From contig NZ_CP030850.1 of assembly GCF_003325355.1 (NCBI RefSeq), positions 2,232,001 through 2,296,000 of the forward strand: DNA of 64,000 nt, given 5' to 3'. Within the stretch, counting starts at the first letter, position 1; every line of letters starts with the position of its first letter. Source of the stretch: Runella rosea (GTDB lineage Bacteria; Bacteroidota; Bacteroidia; Cytophagales; Spirosomataceae). A model generated the notes under the pieces. It was given only the letters and a program-made list of their open reading frames with translations. It was not told the origin of the DNA and made no database searches. This document shows positions 35,651 to 43,961 of this stretch, in pieces. A program made the position numbers and the translations under genes.

Positions 35651-36085
35651 TTATATTTTCTCCGCCGTAGCTTCCTTAAAATCAGGTGCTTCATTGGTGT
35701 ATTTTGAAGGACATTTCATCAAAATCTTGTTACATTCAAAATAGTCTTTCTGCATCCGACCTATCACCACGACCTGCTCCGATTTATCAAAATCTTGCGG
35801 TTTAGGACTCAGATAAACGACTTTTTTGACAATTTTGTTGGTATCGACCAGCATAAATTCAAAGCGATTGGCATCCATGACGGGGTCATATTTCATGCCC
35901 ACGATTTGCCCGTTGGTGTCTTTGGTCAACTTACCCACCACGTGCACCTCTGAGGTTTCTCCTTCCTTGGCCAGCTCTTCAGCTTCCGTAAAGTTTGAGT
36001 ATGTACTTGCACTGCCGTAGGTTGACACGATGATTCCGATGGCAATGGCAATGACGATTAATCCGAAAATGTGTATTTTTTTCAT
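35651..36085 (-). CDS. ccmE: Heme chaperone CcmE, C-type variant
   Basis: 144 residues, single N-terminal membrane anchor (about 5-24) and an OB-fold body. Proteobacterial CcmE holds heme through His in H-x-x-x-Y; here the site reads LMKCPSKY with C125 and Y129, the C-x-x-x-Y type known from Desulfovibrio and archaea. A second Cys, C118, is seven residues before. It carries heme from CcmC/D to CcmF in the periplasm. The VapC gene ends 25 bases upstream. Confidence 0.9.
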   Translation of the reverse strand: MKKIHIFGLIVIAIAIGIIVSTYGSASTYSNFTEAEELAKEGETSEVHVVGKLTKDTNGQIVGMKYDPVMDANRFEFMLVDTNKIVKKVVYLSPKPQDFDKSEQVVVIGRMQKDYFECNKILMKCPSKYTNEAPDFKEATAEKI

Positions 36086-36110
36086 TGTTGTACTGATTTT
36101 TGATTCTTTA

Positions 36111-36494
36111 CTACCAAAGGCGTGTTACGCCATACTCTTCAAAAAGTTTTTCTTTTGTAATAATCGTTAACTTTTCACTTAGCGCCTGGGCTATCAGCGT
36201 GCGGTCGAATGGGTCGCGGTGGTGAAAAGGAAGCTGAGAAAGTTGGATTATGTTATCAAAACGAATTGGCAAAATATTAATTCTGTTATTCACAACCCAA
36301 TTTTCCAAATCCACAAATGACATATCCAATTTTAATTTACCCAAACTAATTTTTATGCCGATTTCCCAAAAAGAGGCTACACTGACAAAACATACGGTAT
36401 CTATATCTTCGATAACTGATTTCGTAGCTTCTGGCAACTTTGGATTGCCTTCGGTAAACCAAATAAGGGAATGAGTATCAAGCAAGTATTTCAC
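36111..36494 (-). CDS. vapC: PIN-domain VapC toxin inside the ccm operon
   Basis: 127 residues. PIN-domain acidic residues are visible: D6 in YLLDTHSLIWF, E44 in VASFWEIGIK and D97 in HHRDPFDRTL. The last strand has TKEKLFEEYGV, where the usual fourth Asp is a Lys-Glu-Lys run, so E116 may replace it. Such toxins are Mg-dependent endoribonucleases that cleave tRNA or rRNA. The start overlaps the antitoxin end by 4 bases (ATGA). The pair sits between ccmD and ccmE and reads with them. Confidence 0.88.
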   Translation of the reverse strand: MKYLLDTHSLIWFTEGNPKLPEATKSVIEDIDTVCFVSVASFWEIGIKISLGKLKLDMSFVDLENWVVNNRINILPIRFDNIIQLSQLPFHHRDPFDRTLIAQALSEKLTIITKEKLFEEYGVTRLW

Positions 36495-36700
36495 GGATAC
36501 ATATATTCTTTAAAGTCTTCCAATGGCTCGTCGAAATCATCAGACATCGTTATTTTCCCTTTAAATACCCCAAATTGGCGTTTTTTAGGAATTGCATCAT
36601 GAGGCTGTTCACTCATCCATGAATCTACTAAATCCTCTATTTTAGCCAATTGTTCTGGAGGCAATTTTTCGAGCTTTGCAACTAAATCTAAGATGCTCAT
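36491..36700 (-). CDS. vapB: DUF2281-like VapB antitoxin inside the ccm operon
   Basis: 69 residues. ILDLVAKLEKLPPEQLAKIEDLVDSW is the helical DUF2281 start; RQFGVFKGKITMSDDFDEPLEDF is the C-terminal toxin-binding tail seen with PIN partners. Its start overlaps the ccmD stop by 4 bases and its stop the toxin start by 4, so the three genes are translationally coupled. No operator palindrome can exist upstream without lying in ccmD. Confidence 0.85.
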   Translation of the reverse strand: MSILDLVAKLEKLPPEQLAKIEDLVDSWMSEQPHDAIPKKRQFGVFKGKITMSDDFDEPLEDFKEYMYP

Positions 36701-36921
36701 TTCTTCAATTGTTTTTCAAGCTTCGACACTTTCCTGTCAATGTTCACTAAAAACGCAATAATTCCAGCAAAAATCACCGAAATTACCGCTACAACGACCC
36801 AAATCTTGCCGTCGGCCCGCATTTGGTCGGCCATTGCTACTTCCTCAACAACAGATTGTTGGGCAAAGAGGTTTACATTAGTTACCAGCGTAAAAAGAAA
36901 AAAATAAAATATAGTTCTCAT
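36697..36921 (-). CDS. ccmD: CcmD-like small membrane protein
   Basis: I prefer the Met at 36921, which gives a signal-like N-terminus (MRTIFYFFLFTLVTNVNLFAQ); an alternative ATG at 36951 would overlap the ccmC stop by 8 bases. 74 residues. After the signal comes EVAMADQMRADGKIWVVVAVI with one membrane helix (about 38-58) and a basic helix (NIDRKVSKLEKQLKK), matching Bacteroidota CcmD-like proteins. It stabilises the CcmC-heme-CcmE complex. Its end overlaps the vapB start. Confidence 0.85.
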   Translation of the reverse strand: MRTIFYFFLFTLVTNVNLFAQQSVVEEVAMADQMRADGKIWVVVAVISVIFAGIIAFLVNIDRKVSKLEKQLKK

Positions 36922-36943
36922 CGGTTTATCAAGTTGTGAATGG

Positions 36944-37597
36944 TTAATCATTTGAGGTCAACGCCCGTACCCGAATGCGCAGCGTAGCAATCCAGGTTCC
37001 GAGCAACATCCAACCAATAATGATGGGATAAAATACCCGTCGCATTTGGTTGTCCATATCGTATTCGCCAAAAGCTGGATTGCCGCCGTTGCCCGGGTGG
37101 AGTGAATCGGTCATACGGGGTAGGATGTAAATCAGCGGAATAAAAACCGCAAAGGCAAAAATGTTGTATACGGCCGAAATTCGGGCTTTTTTCTGCTCGT
37201 CTTCCAGCGAGCTTCTCAGCACGGTATATGCAAAATACATCAACATACTGATGGCTACACTGTTGAGTTTGGGGTCGTTGGGCCACCAATCTCCCCAAGT
37301 TACGCGTGCCCAAAGCGAGCCAGTAGCACAACCGAGTGCACCAAAAAGCAATGCGACGTTGGTAAATTCTACCGCCTTGATATCGTCGGCCAAATTGTTG
37401 GAACGCAGGTAACGAATGGAATAAATCGCCGAGGTAAGCAAAAATAGCGTCGTAGCAAACCACAGTGAGACGTGAAAGTATACGTTTCGAATACTTTCGT
37501 TCAAAATATTGCGACGAGGTACCTCGCCCATCAATCCAAAATAAAATCCGTACGTCAACAAAACAACGGCCAGTACTTTCCACCAGTTATTTTTCAT
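36944..37597 (-). CDS. ccmC: Heme transporter/handling protein CcmC
   Basis: 217 residues with six membrane helices. The WWD motif is WARVTWGDWWPNDPKLNS near residues 103-120, and flanking His residues (FHVSLWF near 40) are the heme ligands. CcmC loads heme onto CcmE. Its stop overlaps one possible ccmD start; ccmB lies 85 bases upstream on the same strand. A second, overlapping frame on the same strand is a shadow. Confidence 0.93.
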   Translation of the reverse strand: MKNNWWKVLAVVLLTYGFYFGLMGEVPRRNILNESIRNVYFHVSLWFATTLFLLTSAIYSIRYLRSNNLADDIKAVEFTNVALLFGALGCATGSLWARVTWGDWWPNDPKLNSVAISMLMYFAYTVLRSSLEDEQKKARISAVYNIFAFAVFIPLIYILPRMTDSLHPGNGGNPAFGEYDMDNQMRRVFYPIIIGWMLLGTWIATLRIRVRALTSND

Positions 37598-37682
37598 AGT
37601 TTATGCTCAACGATAAGCGATGTTTACAAACATTCGCTCTTTTTGTTTCAATGTATAAAACGTTTTAAAACAGTTGTAATGA

Positions 37683-38345
37683 CTAACTTTTCCACAAATA
37701 CGGAAACAAAATTAATGACAAACTGATTACAATCGCATCCAATGCCAACAATACCACGATTTCTTCGCCGCTGACACTCCGATCCAGGCCATCGAGGGCA
37801 TTTTTGGCTAATTTCATGACCATCAACAGCAACGGAATAATAGCTGGAAAACTCAGAATGGACATCAACGCGGCATTGTTTTCGGCCTTCGACGCAATGC
37901 CCGCTACCATCGTAAGCGTAGAGGCAAACCCAATACCTGCCAATACAATGGTAAGCAGATACATCGGTATATCTCCTACCGGATTTCCCATTACAAACGC
38001 ATAAAATCCAAAACCCGCCAACGATAAAACAATCATCAACCCAGAATTGTACAGGATTTTGGAGAGAATAATGCCCCGTGGGCTCGCCAGCGTGTAGTAA
38101 TAGAGCAATCGGCCCGCGCGCTCCTGCGTAAAGCTTTTGGAAATGGCACTCACCGCTGTAAACAGGACAATAATCCAGAAAAGGGTATTCCACGTAAGCG
38201 GATTGAGCTGATTGGATTTGAGCCTAAAGCTCAAATAACAAACAAAAACGGTACTTACAATGTACAGCAACATGCCGTTGAGGGCATAGCGTTGCCGCCA
38301 TTCCAGCGTAATTTCTTTTCCAATCAGGGTGCGAAGTTCTTGCAT
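37683..38345 (-). CDS. ccmB: Heme exporter permease CcmB
   Basis: 220 residues with six membrane helices. LIGKEITLEWRQRYALNGM at the N-terminus and SKSFTQERAGRLLYYYTLASP are conserved CcmB motifs. It pairs with the ATPase CcmA to drive release of heme-loaded CcmE; no ccmA is found in this window, so it must be encoded elsewhere or dispensable. Likely first gene of the ccm operon, with the promoter in the gap to the MFS gene. Confidence 0.92.
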   Translation of the reverse strand: MQELRTLIGKEITLEWRQRYALNGMLLYIVSTVFVCYLSFRLKSNQLNPLTWNTLFWIIVLFTAVSAISKSFTQERAGRLLYYYTLASPRGIILSKILYNSGLMIVLSLAGFGFYAFVMGNPVGDIPMYLLTIVLAGIGFASTLTMVAGIASKAENNAALMSILSFPAIIPLLLMVMKLAKNALDGLDRSVSGEEIVVLLALDAIVISLSLILFPYLWKS

Positions 38346-38453
38346 TGGTGTTAGTTACAACGTCACCATCATAGTGATAGGTCGTTGACGCGTCAAAATT
38401 ACGACACAAACCAACGCGTTGTACTGAGGGAAGTCATTAGTTTTTAATTTTTA

Positions 38454-39608
38454 TCAGGCAAGTACCCGATTCGTACGCTTCCACCAAAGTAAATATCCCA
38501 ATGAGACCACCGCCAAAACCGCCGAAATGAAAAACGCAAAGGGCATTTTATGCACATCTCCTTGGTACCACCAGCCTGACCACCAAGCCCCTACGCCAAT
38601 ACCCGCTTCCAACGCTATGTACATTGTAGCAAGGGCACGACCTCTATAATCTGGATGGCTCAAATCAATGGCCCAAGCCGTAAGCGTTGGCGTATTCAAT
38701 CCCCACGAAAAGCCAAACAGAATTGCGGCGGCCCAAAAGCCCAACGGCGATTGGGTCAAACCTAAAATGGTCATGCCAATCGCTAAAATCACAGTAGAGA
38801 TAATCAAGACTGGCACACGCCCGTGAATGTCGGACGACTTGCTCGCAAATACCCGGATCAATAAAGACGCCACCGTGTAGACGGTAAAAAACAGTCCTTT
38901 GTTGCCTATGCCCAAGGTTTTGCTCATATCGGGCACGAGAGTTAAAATAACCCCCGACGAAAACGAGACACAAAACATCACAATAAATACGCTCAATACC
39001 CTAGGCTCAAAAATATCGCGACGCGAAATTTTAAACAGCTTCAAACTAAACGGTTGTTTGTCAACAAGCGTCTCTTTCATATTGAGCAATATCAGAATTG
39101 AAATCAGCGCAAACGCCGACGCTACGTAAAACATAGGATTGATGCCAAACCACAACGTTAGATAACTACCGATGGATGGCCCGATTGACATCCCCGTGGC
39201 CGTAAAAATCCCCAGCATCCCAGCTGCTTCGCCCCGGCGGTTTTCAGGAATAATATCGGCCACATAGGCCGCCGTCGCTGTAGGTTTGGTTCCCGTTGAA
39301 AAACCGTGTAAAAACCGCAACAACAGAAAACCCCATACTACATGCACAAAGGGATAAAACAAACTACACACGCAACACACCAGCGACCCGAAGGCCATCA
39401 CTGGTACCCGCCCGACAGTGTCGGTGAGTTTGCCGCTGAAAGGCCTCGACAAGCCAGCAGTGAGCGTAAAAAGAGCAATGATAAGACCGATGTGTTCCTT
39501 GCCGCCCATGGCAGTCAGGTAATCGGGCAATTCAGGAATCATCATCTGAAAACTTGCCGAAAACAGAAAGTTACTGATGCAAAGAAGCCAAAACTGAAGA
39601 TTGTACAT
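38454..39608 (-). CDS. Major facilitator superfamily transporter
   Basis: 384 residues and 12 predicted helices. Motif A is seen as GLSRPFSGKLTDTVGRVPVM near 51-70 and its second-half copy as RVFASKSSDIHGRVPVL. Motif C-like AAGMLGIFTATGMSIGPSIG near 132-150 suggests an antiporter. It fits drug/sugar-efflux MFS types, substrate unknown. It stands 108 bases upstream of ccmB and probably has its own promoter; a strong hairpin lies upstream of its start region. Confidence 0.88.
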   Translation of the reverse strand: MYNLQFWLLCISNFLFSASFQMMIPELPDYLTAMGGKEHIGLIIALFTLTAGLSRPFSGKLTDTVGRVPVMAFGSLVCCVCSLFYPFVHVVWGFLLLRFLHGFSTGTKPTATAAYVADIIPENRRGEAAGMLGIFTATGMSIGPSIGSYLTLWFGINPMFYVASAFALISILILLNMKETLVDKQPFSLKLFKISRRDIFEPRVLSVFIVMFCVSFSSGVILTLVPDMSKTLGIGNKGLFFTVYTVASLLIRVFASKSSDIHGRVPVLIISTVILAIGMTILGLTQSPLGFWAAAILFGFSWGLNTPTLTAWAIDLSHPDYRGRALATMYIALEAGIGVGAWWSGWWYQGDVHKMPFAFFISAVLAVVSLGYLLWWKRTNRVLA

Positions 39609-39639
39609 AACGAAAATAACGGTGGAGAATAAAAAAATA

Positions 39640-39682
39640 AAGGACTAAAAGACGCTTTTGGGGTATCTTTTAGTCCTTTTTC
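39640..39682. terminator. Intrinsic terminator after the Uma2 remnant
   Basis: AAGGACTAAAAGA pairs with TCTTTTAGTCCTT, a perfect 13-bp stem with a 13-base loop, followed by five T residues on plus and an A/T-rich tract on minus. It can stop transcription of the minus-strand remnant at 39702 before the MFS gene. Confidence 0.8.
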
Positions 39683-39701
39683 ATGCTTTATTAATGATTG
39701 T

Positions 39702-39968
39702 TTATCTTATTTCGAAAACAGTTTCCGACAAATCTTCCGTGTTGACGTAAAGGTCTGACAGCGGCAGTTCCATCCCGATAGTTTCTAAAAAGAGTGATGA
39801 TTCCAATGATTTTCCTTCAAAGACCAATGACCAGATTCCCTCGTTGCTTTTTCGCCACAATTCTGCCCAAACCCGACGAGAATCAATCAAAAGATATTCT
39901 CTAAACGTGGGAATATCACGGAAAAGTTCAAATTTTTCGCCTCTGCCGTAACTGTCGGGAGAAAAATA
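39702..39968 (-). pseudogene. N-terminally deleted Uma2 family endonuclease
   Basis: Recognisable residues start at SPDSYGRGEKFELFRDIPTF, then EYLLIDSRRVWAELWRK, WSLVFEGKSLESSL and LPLSDLYVNTE. These are the last 85 or so residues of a Uma2 (DUF820) protein of the PD-(D/E)XK nuclease superfamily, which normally has about 190. The first half, including the Asp and Glu of the catalytic site, is absent, and the frame upstream (IFLCIKFLYF) runs through the padR promoter. It is therefore inferred to be decayed. Confidence 0.7.
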
Positions 39969-39991
39969 CAAAAACTTTATACATAAGAAAA

Positions 39992-40021
39992 TTTGGTATA
40001 TAGAAATCTCATGTATATTTG
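39992..40021 (+). promoter_or_regulatory. Bacteroidota-type promoter of the padR operon, abutting the start codon
   Basis: TTTG at 39992-39995, 18 bases, then TATATTTG at 40014-40021, a perfect TAnnTTTG. The ATG is at 40026, so the transcript would be nearly leaderless. Arms TATACAT (39978-39984) and ATGTATA (40011-40017) are inverted and enclose the promoter, a possible autoregulatory operator. Confidence 0.65.
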
Positions 40022-40025
40022 CGCA

Positions 40026-40364
40026 ATGCAACAACAAACCTACCTCAAAGGCTGCCTAAGCGCCATCGTGCTGCAATTATTGCAGGATAACAAGCGCATG
40101 TACGGCTACGAAATTACGCAACGGGTACGCGAAATCACGGCGGGTGAACTCCAACTCACCGAAGGAGCGCTCTACCCTACCCTGCATAAACTGGAAGCCG
40201 AAGGCGTATTGACCACCGAAAATGCATTGGTGGAAGGCCGTAACCGAAAATATTATAAACTCACCGAAAACGGCCACCAACAGGCCCAAAGCGCTGTGTC
40301 TGAGCTGGCAGATTTTGTTTCTAATCTCCAAAAAATCTTACACCTAAAACCTTCAATCGGATGA
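40026..40364 (+). CDS. PadR family transcriptional regulator
   Basis: I start it at ATG 40026, where PadR homology begins ([19 protein letters not shown]); the open frame upstream runs through the promoter. 112 residues. Winged helix: MYGYEITQRVREIT, QLTEGALYPTLHKLEAEGVL, then RNRKYYKLTENG as the wing, and a C-terminal dimerisation helix. Its stop overlaps the start of the membrane protein gene by 4 bases. PadR proteins usually repress their own operon and respond to a ligand or membrane stress; an inverted repeat around the promoter is the probable operator. Confidence 0.93.
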   Translation: MQQQTYLKGCLSAIVLQLLQDNKRMYGYEITQRVREITAGELQLTEGALYPTLHKLEAEGVLTTENALVEGRNRKYYKLTENGHQQAQSAVSELADFVSNLQKILHLKPSIG

Positions 40365-41095
40365 AGTTAACGGCCCAACAACTTGACCTAATCAGTAAGG
40401 AAATCATTGAAGGCGGTATCAAGTACCAAGACCTGTACGAAGAATTATTGGACCATTATATTTTGGCTATTGAAGAGCGTATGGGTCAAGGGCAGACGTT
40501 TGGGGAAGCGTTTGGCGAGGTACACACTGACTTTGTAAATTACAAGTTATCCTTAGGTTCTTTTTACTATTATGATGCCCGAAAATTCACAACGGTTCAA
40601 AAAGCCAATTATGGATTAGCAAGGCTTCAATCCGAATACCAAGAAAGCCTCAACAAAGAAATTTCCCAAAGGCATTGGCAAATCATGAAAGGCTACTTCC
40701 GCTGGCCCACGTTTGTAACTACGATTTTGGTGGGATTACTTACGTTTCAATTTGCCTATTTGGTGCCGCGTACATCTTTTGTATGGGTCATTTCAGCATG
40801 TGTTTTCTTTCCCATCTTAGTAGTACTGCCTCAAGTGGCCAAGCAAATTTGGGGATATGGATTTGGGAAGCAAAAGTTCGTTAACTCGCTTAAATACAAC
40901 GCTATATATACACGACTTGGGCTATTGTTTGCCTTAGTAAGTGTCACTCTAAACTTGCCGCGTGCTTTCTTTGATTACAACATATTCAAGGATGGCCCAC
41001 TCTTCATTGTGGCCTCTTTACTTTGCTTCTACATCGCCTATTCCCTCAGTTTTTACCAACTCTACCGCGAGCGGTTTAAGGTTAAAATGGCGTAA
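40361..41095 (+). CDS. HAAS-type membrane protein co-encoded with PadR
   Basis: 244 residues. The N-terminal LDLISKEIIEGGIKYQDLYEELLDH followed by EAFGEVH is a helical domain like HAAS (HTH-associated alpha-helical signalling), typical of proteins encoded after padR. Four membrane helices follow at about 115-135, 143-160, 180-200 and 212-235. It starts 4 bases before the padR stop. In such pairs the membrane protein is thought to sense the signal that relieves PadR repression. Substrate or signal unknown. Confidence 0.75.
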   Translation: MKLTAQQLDLISKEIIEGGIKYQDLYEELLDHYILAIEERMGQGQTFGEAFGEVHTDFVNYKLSLGSFYYYDARKFTTVQKANYGLARLQSEYQESLNKEISQRHWQIMKGYFRWPTFVTTILVGLLTFQFAYLVPRTSFVWVISACVFFPILVVLPQVAKQIWGYGFGKQKFVNSLKYNAIYTRLGLLFALVSVTLNLPRAFFDYNIFKDGPLFIVASLLCFYIAYSLSFYQLYRERFKVKMA

Positions 41096-41100
41096 CTTCA

Positions 41101-41270
41101 AAAATAAAATAACCACAGAGTAAGGGAGGAACACAGAGAGGAAGTCAATCCTCTGTGGTTCTCTGTTTCTCTGTGGTTGAAAAATAGCGTAAAATAAAAT
41201 AACCACAGAGTAAGGGAGGAACACAGAGAGGAAGTCAATCCTCTGTGGTTCTCTGTTTCTCTGTGGTTGA
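41101..41270. repeat. Two tandem 80-base palindromic repeats with 90-base period
   Basis: Positions 41101-41180 and 41191-41270 are identical. Each holds AACCACAGAG and, later, CTCTGTGGTT twice, so each can fold as a long hairpin. A related degenerate copy is at 22482-22526. It fills the gap between the HAAS-type gene and the convergent glyS gene and may act as terminator for both. Confidence 0.85.
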
Positions 41271-41279
41271 CAAAAAGAC

Positions 41280-42779
41280 CTAAATCAACTCCAAAATCCG
41301 CTGTTCCGATACGGCGTAGCCGATTTTGGCTTTCAACTCGCTGATATGTACCCGCTCCTGCTCCATGCTGTCACGATGACGGATGGTAACGGTATCATCT
41401 TCCAGAGTCTGATAATCGACCGCAATACAGAACGGCGTACCGATAAGATCTTGGCGAGTATAACGCTTGCCGATGGCATCGCGCTCTTCGTAAAACACGC
41501 GGAACTCGCTCCGAAGCGCTTTGACAATTTCTTCCGCTTTTTCGGGCAGACCGTCTTTTTTCACCAACGGGAAAATCGCCGCTTTGAAAGGTGCCAACGC
41601 AGGGTGCAGTTTTAATACTGTGCGCTCTTTTTGAGAGTCGCCTTCGCCCACAGTTTCTTTGGTAAAGGCATTGCAGAATACGGCCAAAAACAGACGATCT
41701 GCCCCTACCGACGTTTCGACCACGTACGGAATGTAGTTGCCGAAAGGCTTGCCGTTTTCGTCGAGGTCGTTGTCAAAGTATTGTTGTTTCTTTTTAGAGA
41801 GTTCCTGGTGATTTTTCAAGTCAAAATCGGTGCGTGAGTGAATCCCTTCAATCTCGCGAAAACCAAACGGAAACTGATACTCAATATCCACGGCGGCGTT
41901 GGCGTAGTGGGCGAGTTTTTCGTGAATGTGGAATTTCAATTTTTCGGCAGGAAGTCCCACGGCTTGGTGAAATTTCAAACGCGTATCGCGCCATTTTTCA
42001 TACCATTCCATTTCGGTACCAGGACGTACAAAAAACTGCATTTCCATTTGTTCAAACTCCCGCATCCGAAACGTAAACTGCCGCGCAACGATCTCATTCC
42101 GAAAGGCTTTTCCGATCTGGGCGATGCCAAACGGAATCTTCATCCGACCTGATTTCTGTACGTTCAGGAAGTTCACAAAAATTCCCTGCGCCGTTTCGGG
42201 ACGCAGATAAATCAAATTTGAATCCTCGGCCACCGAACCCACCTGCGTGCTGAACATCAGGTTGAACTGACGCACTTCGGTCCAGTTGGTAGTACCCGAA
42301 ATCGGGCATTTGATTCCTTCCGCAATGATGAGTTCACGAACGGCTTCGAGGTCGTTATCGCCCAACAAACGGCCCATTTCGTTCAATAGCGCCTGCGCTT
42401 TTTCGGGTTGTCCGTCGGCCGCGTATTGCTCCGCTTTGCCTTCTAATAATTGGTCAGCACGGTAGCGTTTTTTGGAATCTTTGTTGTCAATCATCGGGTC
42501 GTTGAAGCCATCCACGTGCCCGGAGGCTTTCCACGTAAGCGGGTGCATGAAAATCGCCGCGTCGATGCCCACAATCGGTCCGCCACTGCGGTTGTCGTTG
42601 AGCTGCGTCATGGCTTTCCACCAGATATTTTTGAGGTTATTTTTCAGTTCTACGCCGTTCTGACCGTAGTCATAAACCGCCTGTAGACCGTCGTAAATCT
42701 CGGAAGAAGGAAATACAAATCCGTATTCTTTGGCGTGCGCCACAATGTCCTGTAAAGAAGTAGCCGGTGCTTGACTCAT
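41280..42779 (-). CDS. glyS: Glycyl-tRNA synthetase, homodimeric (alpha2) type
   Basis: 499 residues. Class II motifs are seen: motif 2 in FGIAQIGKAFRNEIVARQF (about 215-235) and motif 3 in GADRLFLAVFCNAF region (about 375). IFVNFLNVQ and NLIYLRPETAQGIF form the ATP/glycine site. It is the eukaryote-like, homodimeric GlyRS, with an anticodon-binding domain at the C-terminus (about 400-499), not the bacterial alpha2beta2 type. It attaches glycine to tRNA-Gly. Single-gene unit with a promoter-like element upstream. Confidence 0.95.
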   Translation of the reverse strand: MSQAPATSLQDIVAHAKEYGFVFPSSEIYDGLQAVYDYGQNGVELKNNLKNIWWKAMTQLNDNRSGGPIVGIDAAIFMHPLTWKASGHVDGFNDPMIDNKDSKKRYRADQLLEGKAEQYAADGQPEKAQALLNEMGRLLGDNDLEAVRELIIAEGIKCPISGTTNWTEVRQFNLMFSTQVGSVAEDSNLIYLRPETAQGIFVNFLNVQKSGRMKIPFGIAQIGKAFRNEIVARQFTFRMREFEQMEMQFFVRPGTEMEWYEKWRDTRLKFHQAVGLPAEKLKFHIHEKLAHYANAAVDIEYQFPFGFREIEGIHSRTDFDLKNHQELSKKKQQYFDNDLDENGKPFGNYIPYVVETSVGADRLFLAVFCNAFTKETVGEGDSQKERTVLKLHPALAPFKAAIFPLVKKDGLPEKAEEIVKALRSEFRVFYEERDAIGKRYTRQDLIGTPFCIAVDYQTLEDDTVTIRHRDSMEQERVHISELKAKIGYAVSEQRILELI

Positions 42780-42827
42780 GGGTACGTTATTCGTTTGTTA
42801 TCTATTGTTCAAGATGATATAAGCGCG

Positions 42828-42861
42828 CAAAATTAGGGAATTTGTGACGTAATGATGCAAT
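42828..42861 (-). promoter_or_regulatory. Candidate glyS promoter
   Basis: The complement of 42828-42835 is TAATTTTG, a TAnnTTTG match, 49 bases before the glyS start. A TTG-containing -33 candidate lies 22 bases farther upstream (complement of 42858-42860). Confidence 0.45.
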
Positions 42862-42899
42862 GTAAGTCAAAAAGCCGCTAGACAAGCTTCTAATTCTCT

Positions 42900-43874
42900 A
42901 TGTTAAAACGCCTTCTCTACTTAATTCGCGATGAATTTGGCCTTTCACGCAGTCAGGCACGGGGATTTTTGGTGGTTGCGGTCGTGATGATTTTGTGCTG
43001 GTTTGGGCCATTGACCTACGACCGTTTTGTTTCAGAAGAGTCTACGATTATACCCGAAGCCGATAGCCGAAAAGCCGATAGTTTACTGGCGATTTTAGAA
43101 AAGATACAACCCGAAAAGCCCTATTATACAAAGTCAAATCGGGTTGATTATTCACAAAAAGACCGTGACGAAAATCCAGAACGGCCGCTGTCGTTGTTTT
43201 ATTTTGACCCTAATACGGCTTCAGATGCTCAGTTTCAGGAGCTGGGCATGCCGAAATTTATTGCCGAAAGAATTGTAAAGTACCGCACCAAAGGCGGGCA
43301 ATTTCGCAAGAAAGAAGATTTACAGAAAATTTACGGCTTGGCTCCTGCATTGTACGAACGTCTCGAACCCTACATCAACATCCCCGAAAAGAAACCGTTT
43401 GCCGCAACTACAAACCCACCCGTTCCTGAGCCAGCCTTTACCCCTGCGGCTCCTAAACCTGCGTTTACAAAACCTGCCTTGACGACTTTTGACATTAATA
43501 CCGCCGATACGAGTCAGTTGATTCGTTTGAAAGGGATTGGGAGCAAACTCGCCGCCAGGATTGTTAAATTTCGGGATGGATTGGGTGGCTTTGCATCTAC
43601 AACGCAGTACGCTGAAGTTTTCGGGCTGGATTCACTGGCGCTGAGCGAGTTAAATCGATTTGCACAAGTACGCACTTCTGTACAGAAAATCAGCATCAAC
43701 ACCGTTTCGCCAGAAGAGTTGGACCGGCATCCCTATCTTTCCAGACGTCAATCTGAAATCATCGTGCGATACCGTGAGCAGCATGGTGCCTACAAAACAC
43801 CTCAGGATTTATTGAATATCAAGATTTTGGACGAGAAGCTTGTTAATAAGATAGCGCCTTATTTGGCGTTTTGA
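42900..43874 (+). CDS. ComEA-like helix-hairpin-helix DNA-binding protein
   Basis: 324 residues with one membrane helix near 22-38, so the rest is exported or periplasmic. Three HhH units: SLFYFDPNTASDAQFQELGM (about 100), FDINTADTSQLIRLKGIG (about 200) and ISINTVSPEELDRHPYLS (about 270), each with the INT/NxA start of ComEA-like repeats; the last is more degenerate. A Pro/Ala-rich linker separates the first two. ComEA-type proteins bind incoming DNA in the periplasm. Natural uptake is possible but no other com gene is present here. Confidence 0.85.
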   Translation: MLKRLLYLIRDEFGLSRSQARGFLVVAVVMILCWFGPLTYDRFVSEESTIIPEADSRKADSLLAILEKIQPEKPYYTKSNRVDYSQKDRDENPERPLSLFYFDPNTASDAQFQELGMPKFIAERIVKYRTKGGQFRKKEDLQKIYGLAPALYERLEPYINIPEKKPFAATTNPPVPEPAFTPAAPKPAFTKPALTTFDINTADTSQLIRLKGIGSKLAARIVKFRDGLGGFASTTQYAEVFGLDSLALSELNRFAQVRTSVQKISINTVSPEELDRHPYLSRRQSEIIVRYREQHGAYKTPQDLLNIKILDEKLVNKIAPYLAF

Positions 43875-43882
43875 CAAAAAAA

Positions 43883-43939
43883 TCACGCAAAGTCGCGAAG
43901 CAGCACCGTTTTTCTCGGTGGCTCCGCATCTCTGCGTGA
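43883..43939. repeat. Large imperfect hairpin between convergent genes
   Basis: TCACGCA at 43883-43889 pairs with TGCGTGA at 43933-43939; inside, ACCG and CGGT pair around a T-rich loop. Two genes converge here, and it may terminate either. Its CACGCAAAGTCGCGAAG wording is reminiscent of a common interspersed repeat. Confidence 0.6.
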
Positions 43940-43961
43940 GTATATTTTCAGGAGTTAATTC

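Noticed and set aside
36948-37583. Second frame of 211 codons overlapping ccmC on the same strand
   Set aside because: CcmC with its WWD motif explains the bases; the other frame has no transmembrane pattern.
39978-40025. Extended PadR start at 39993 and full-length reading of the 39702-40037 frame
   Set aside because: The extra codons run through a clear TTTG/TAnnTTTG promoter, and neither extension shows family residues.
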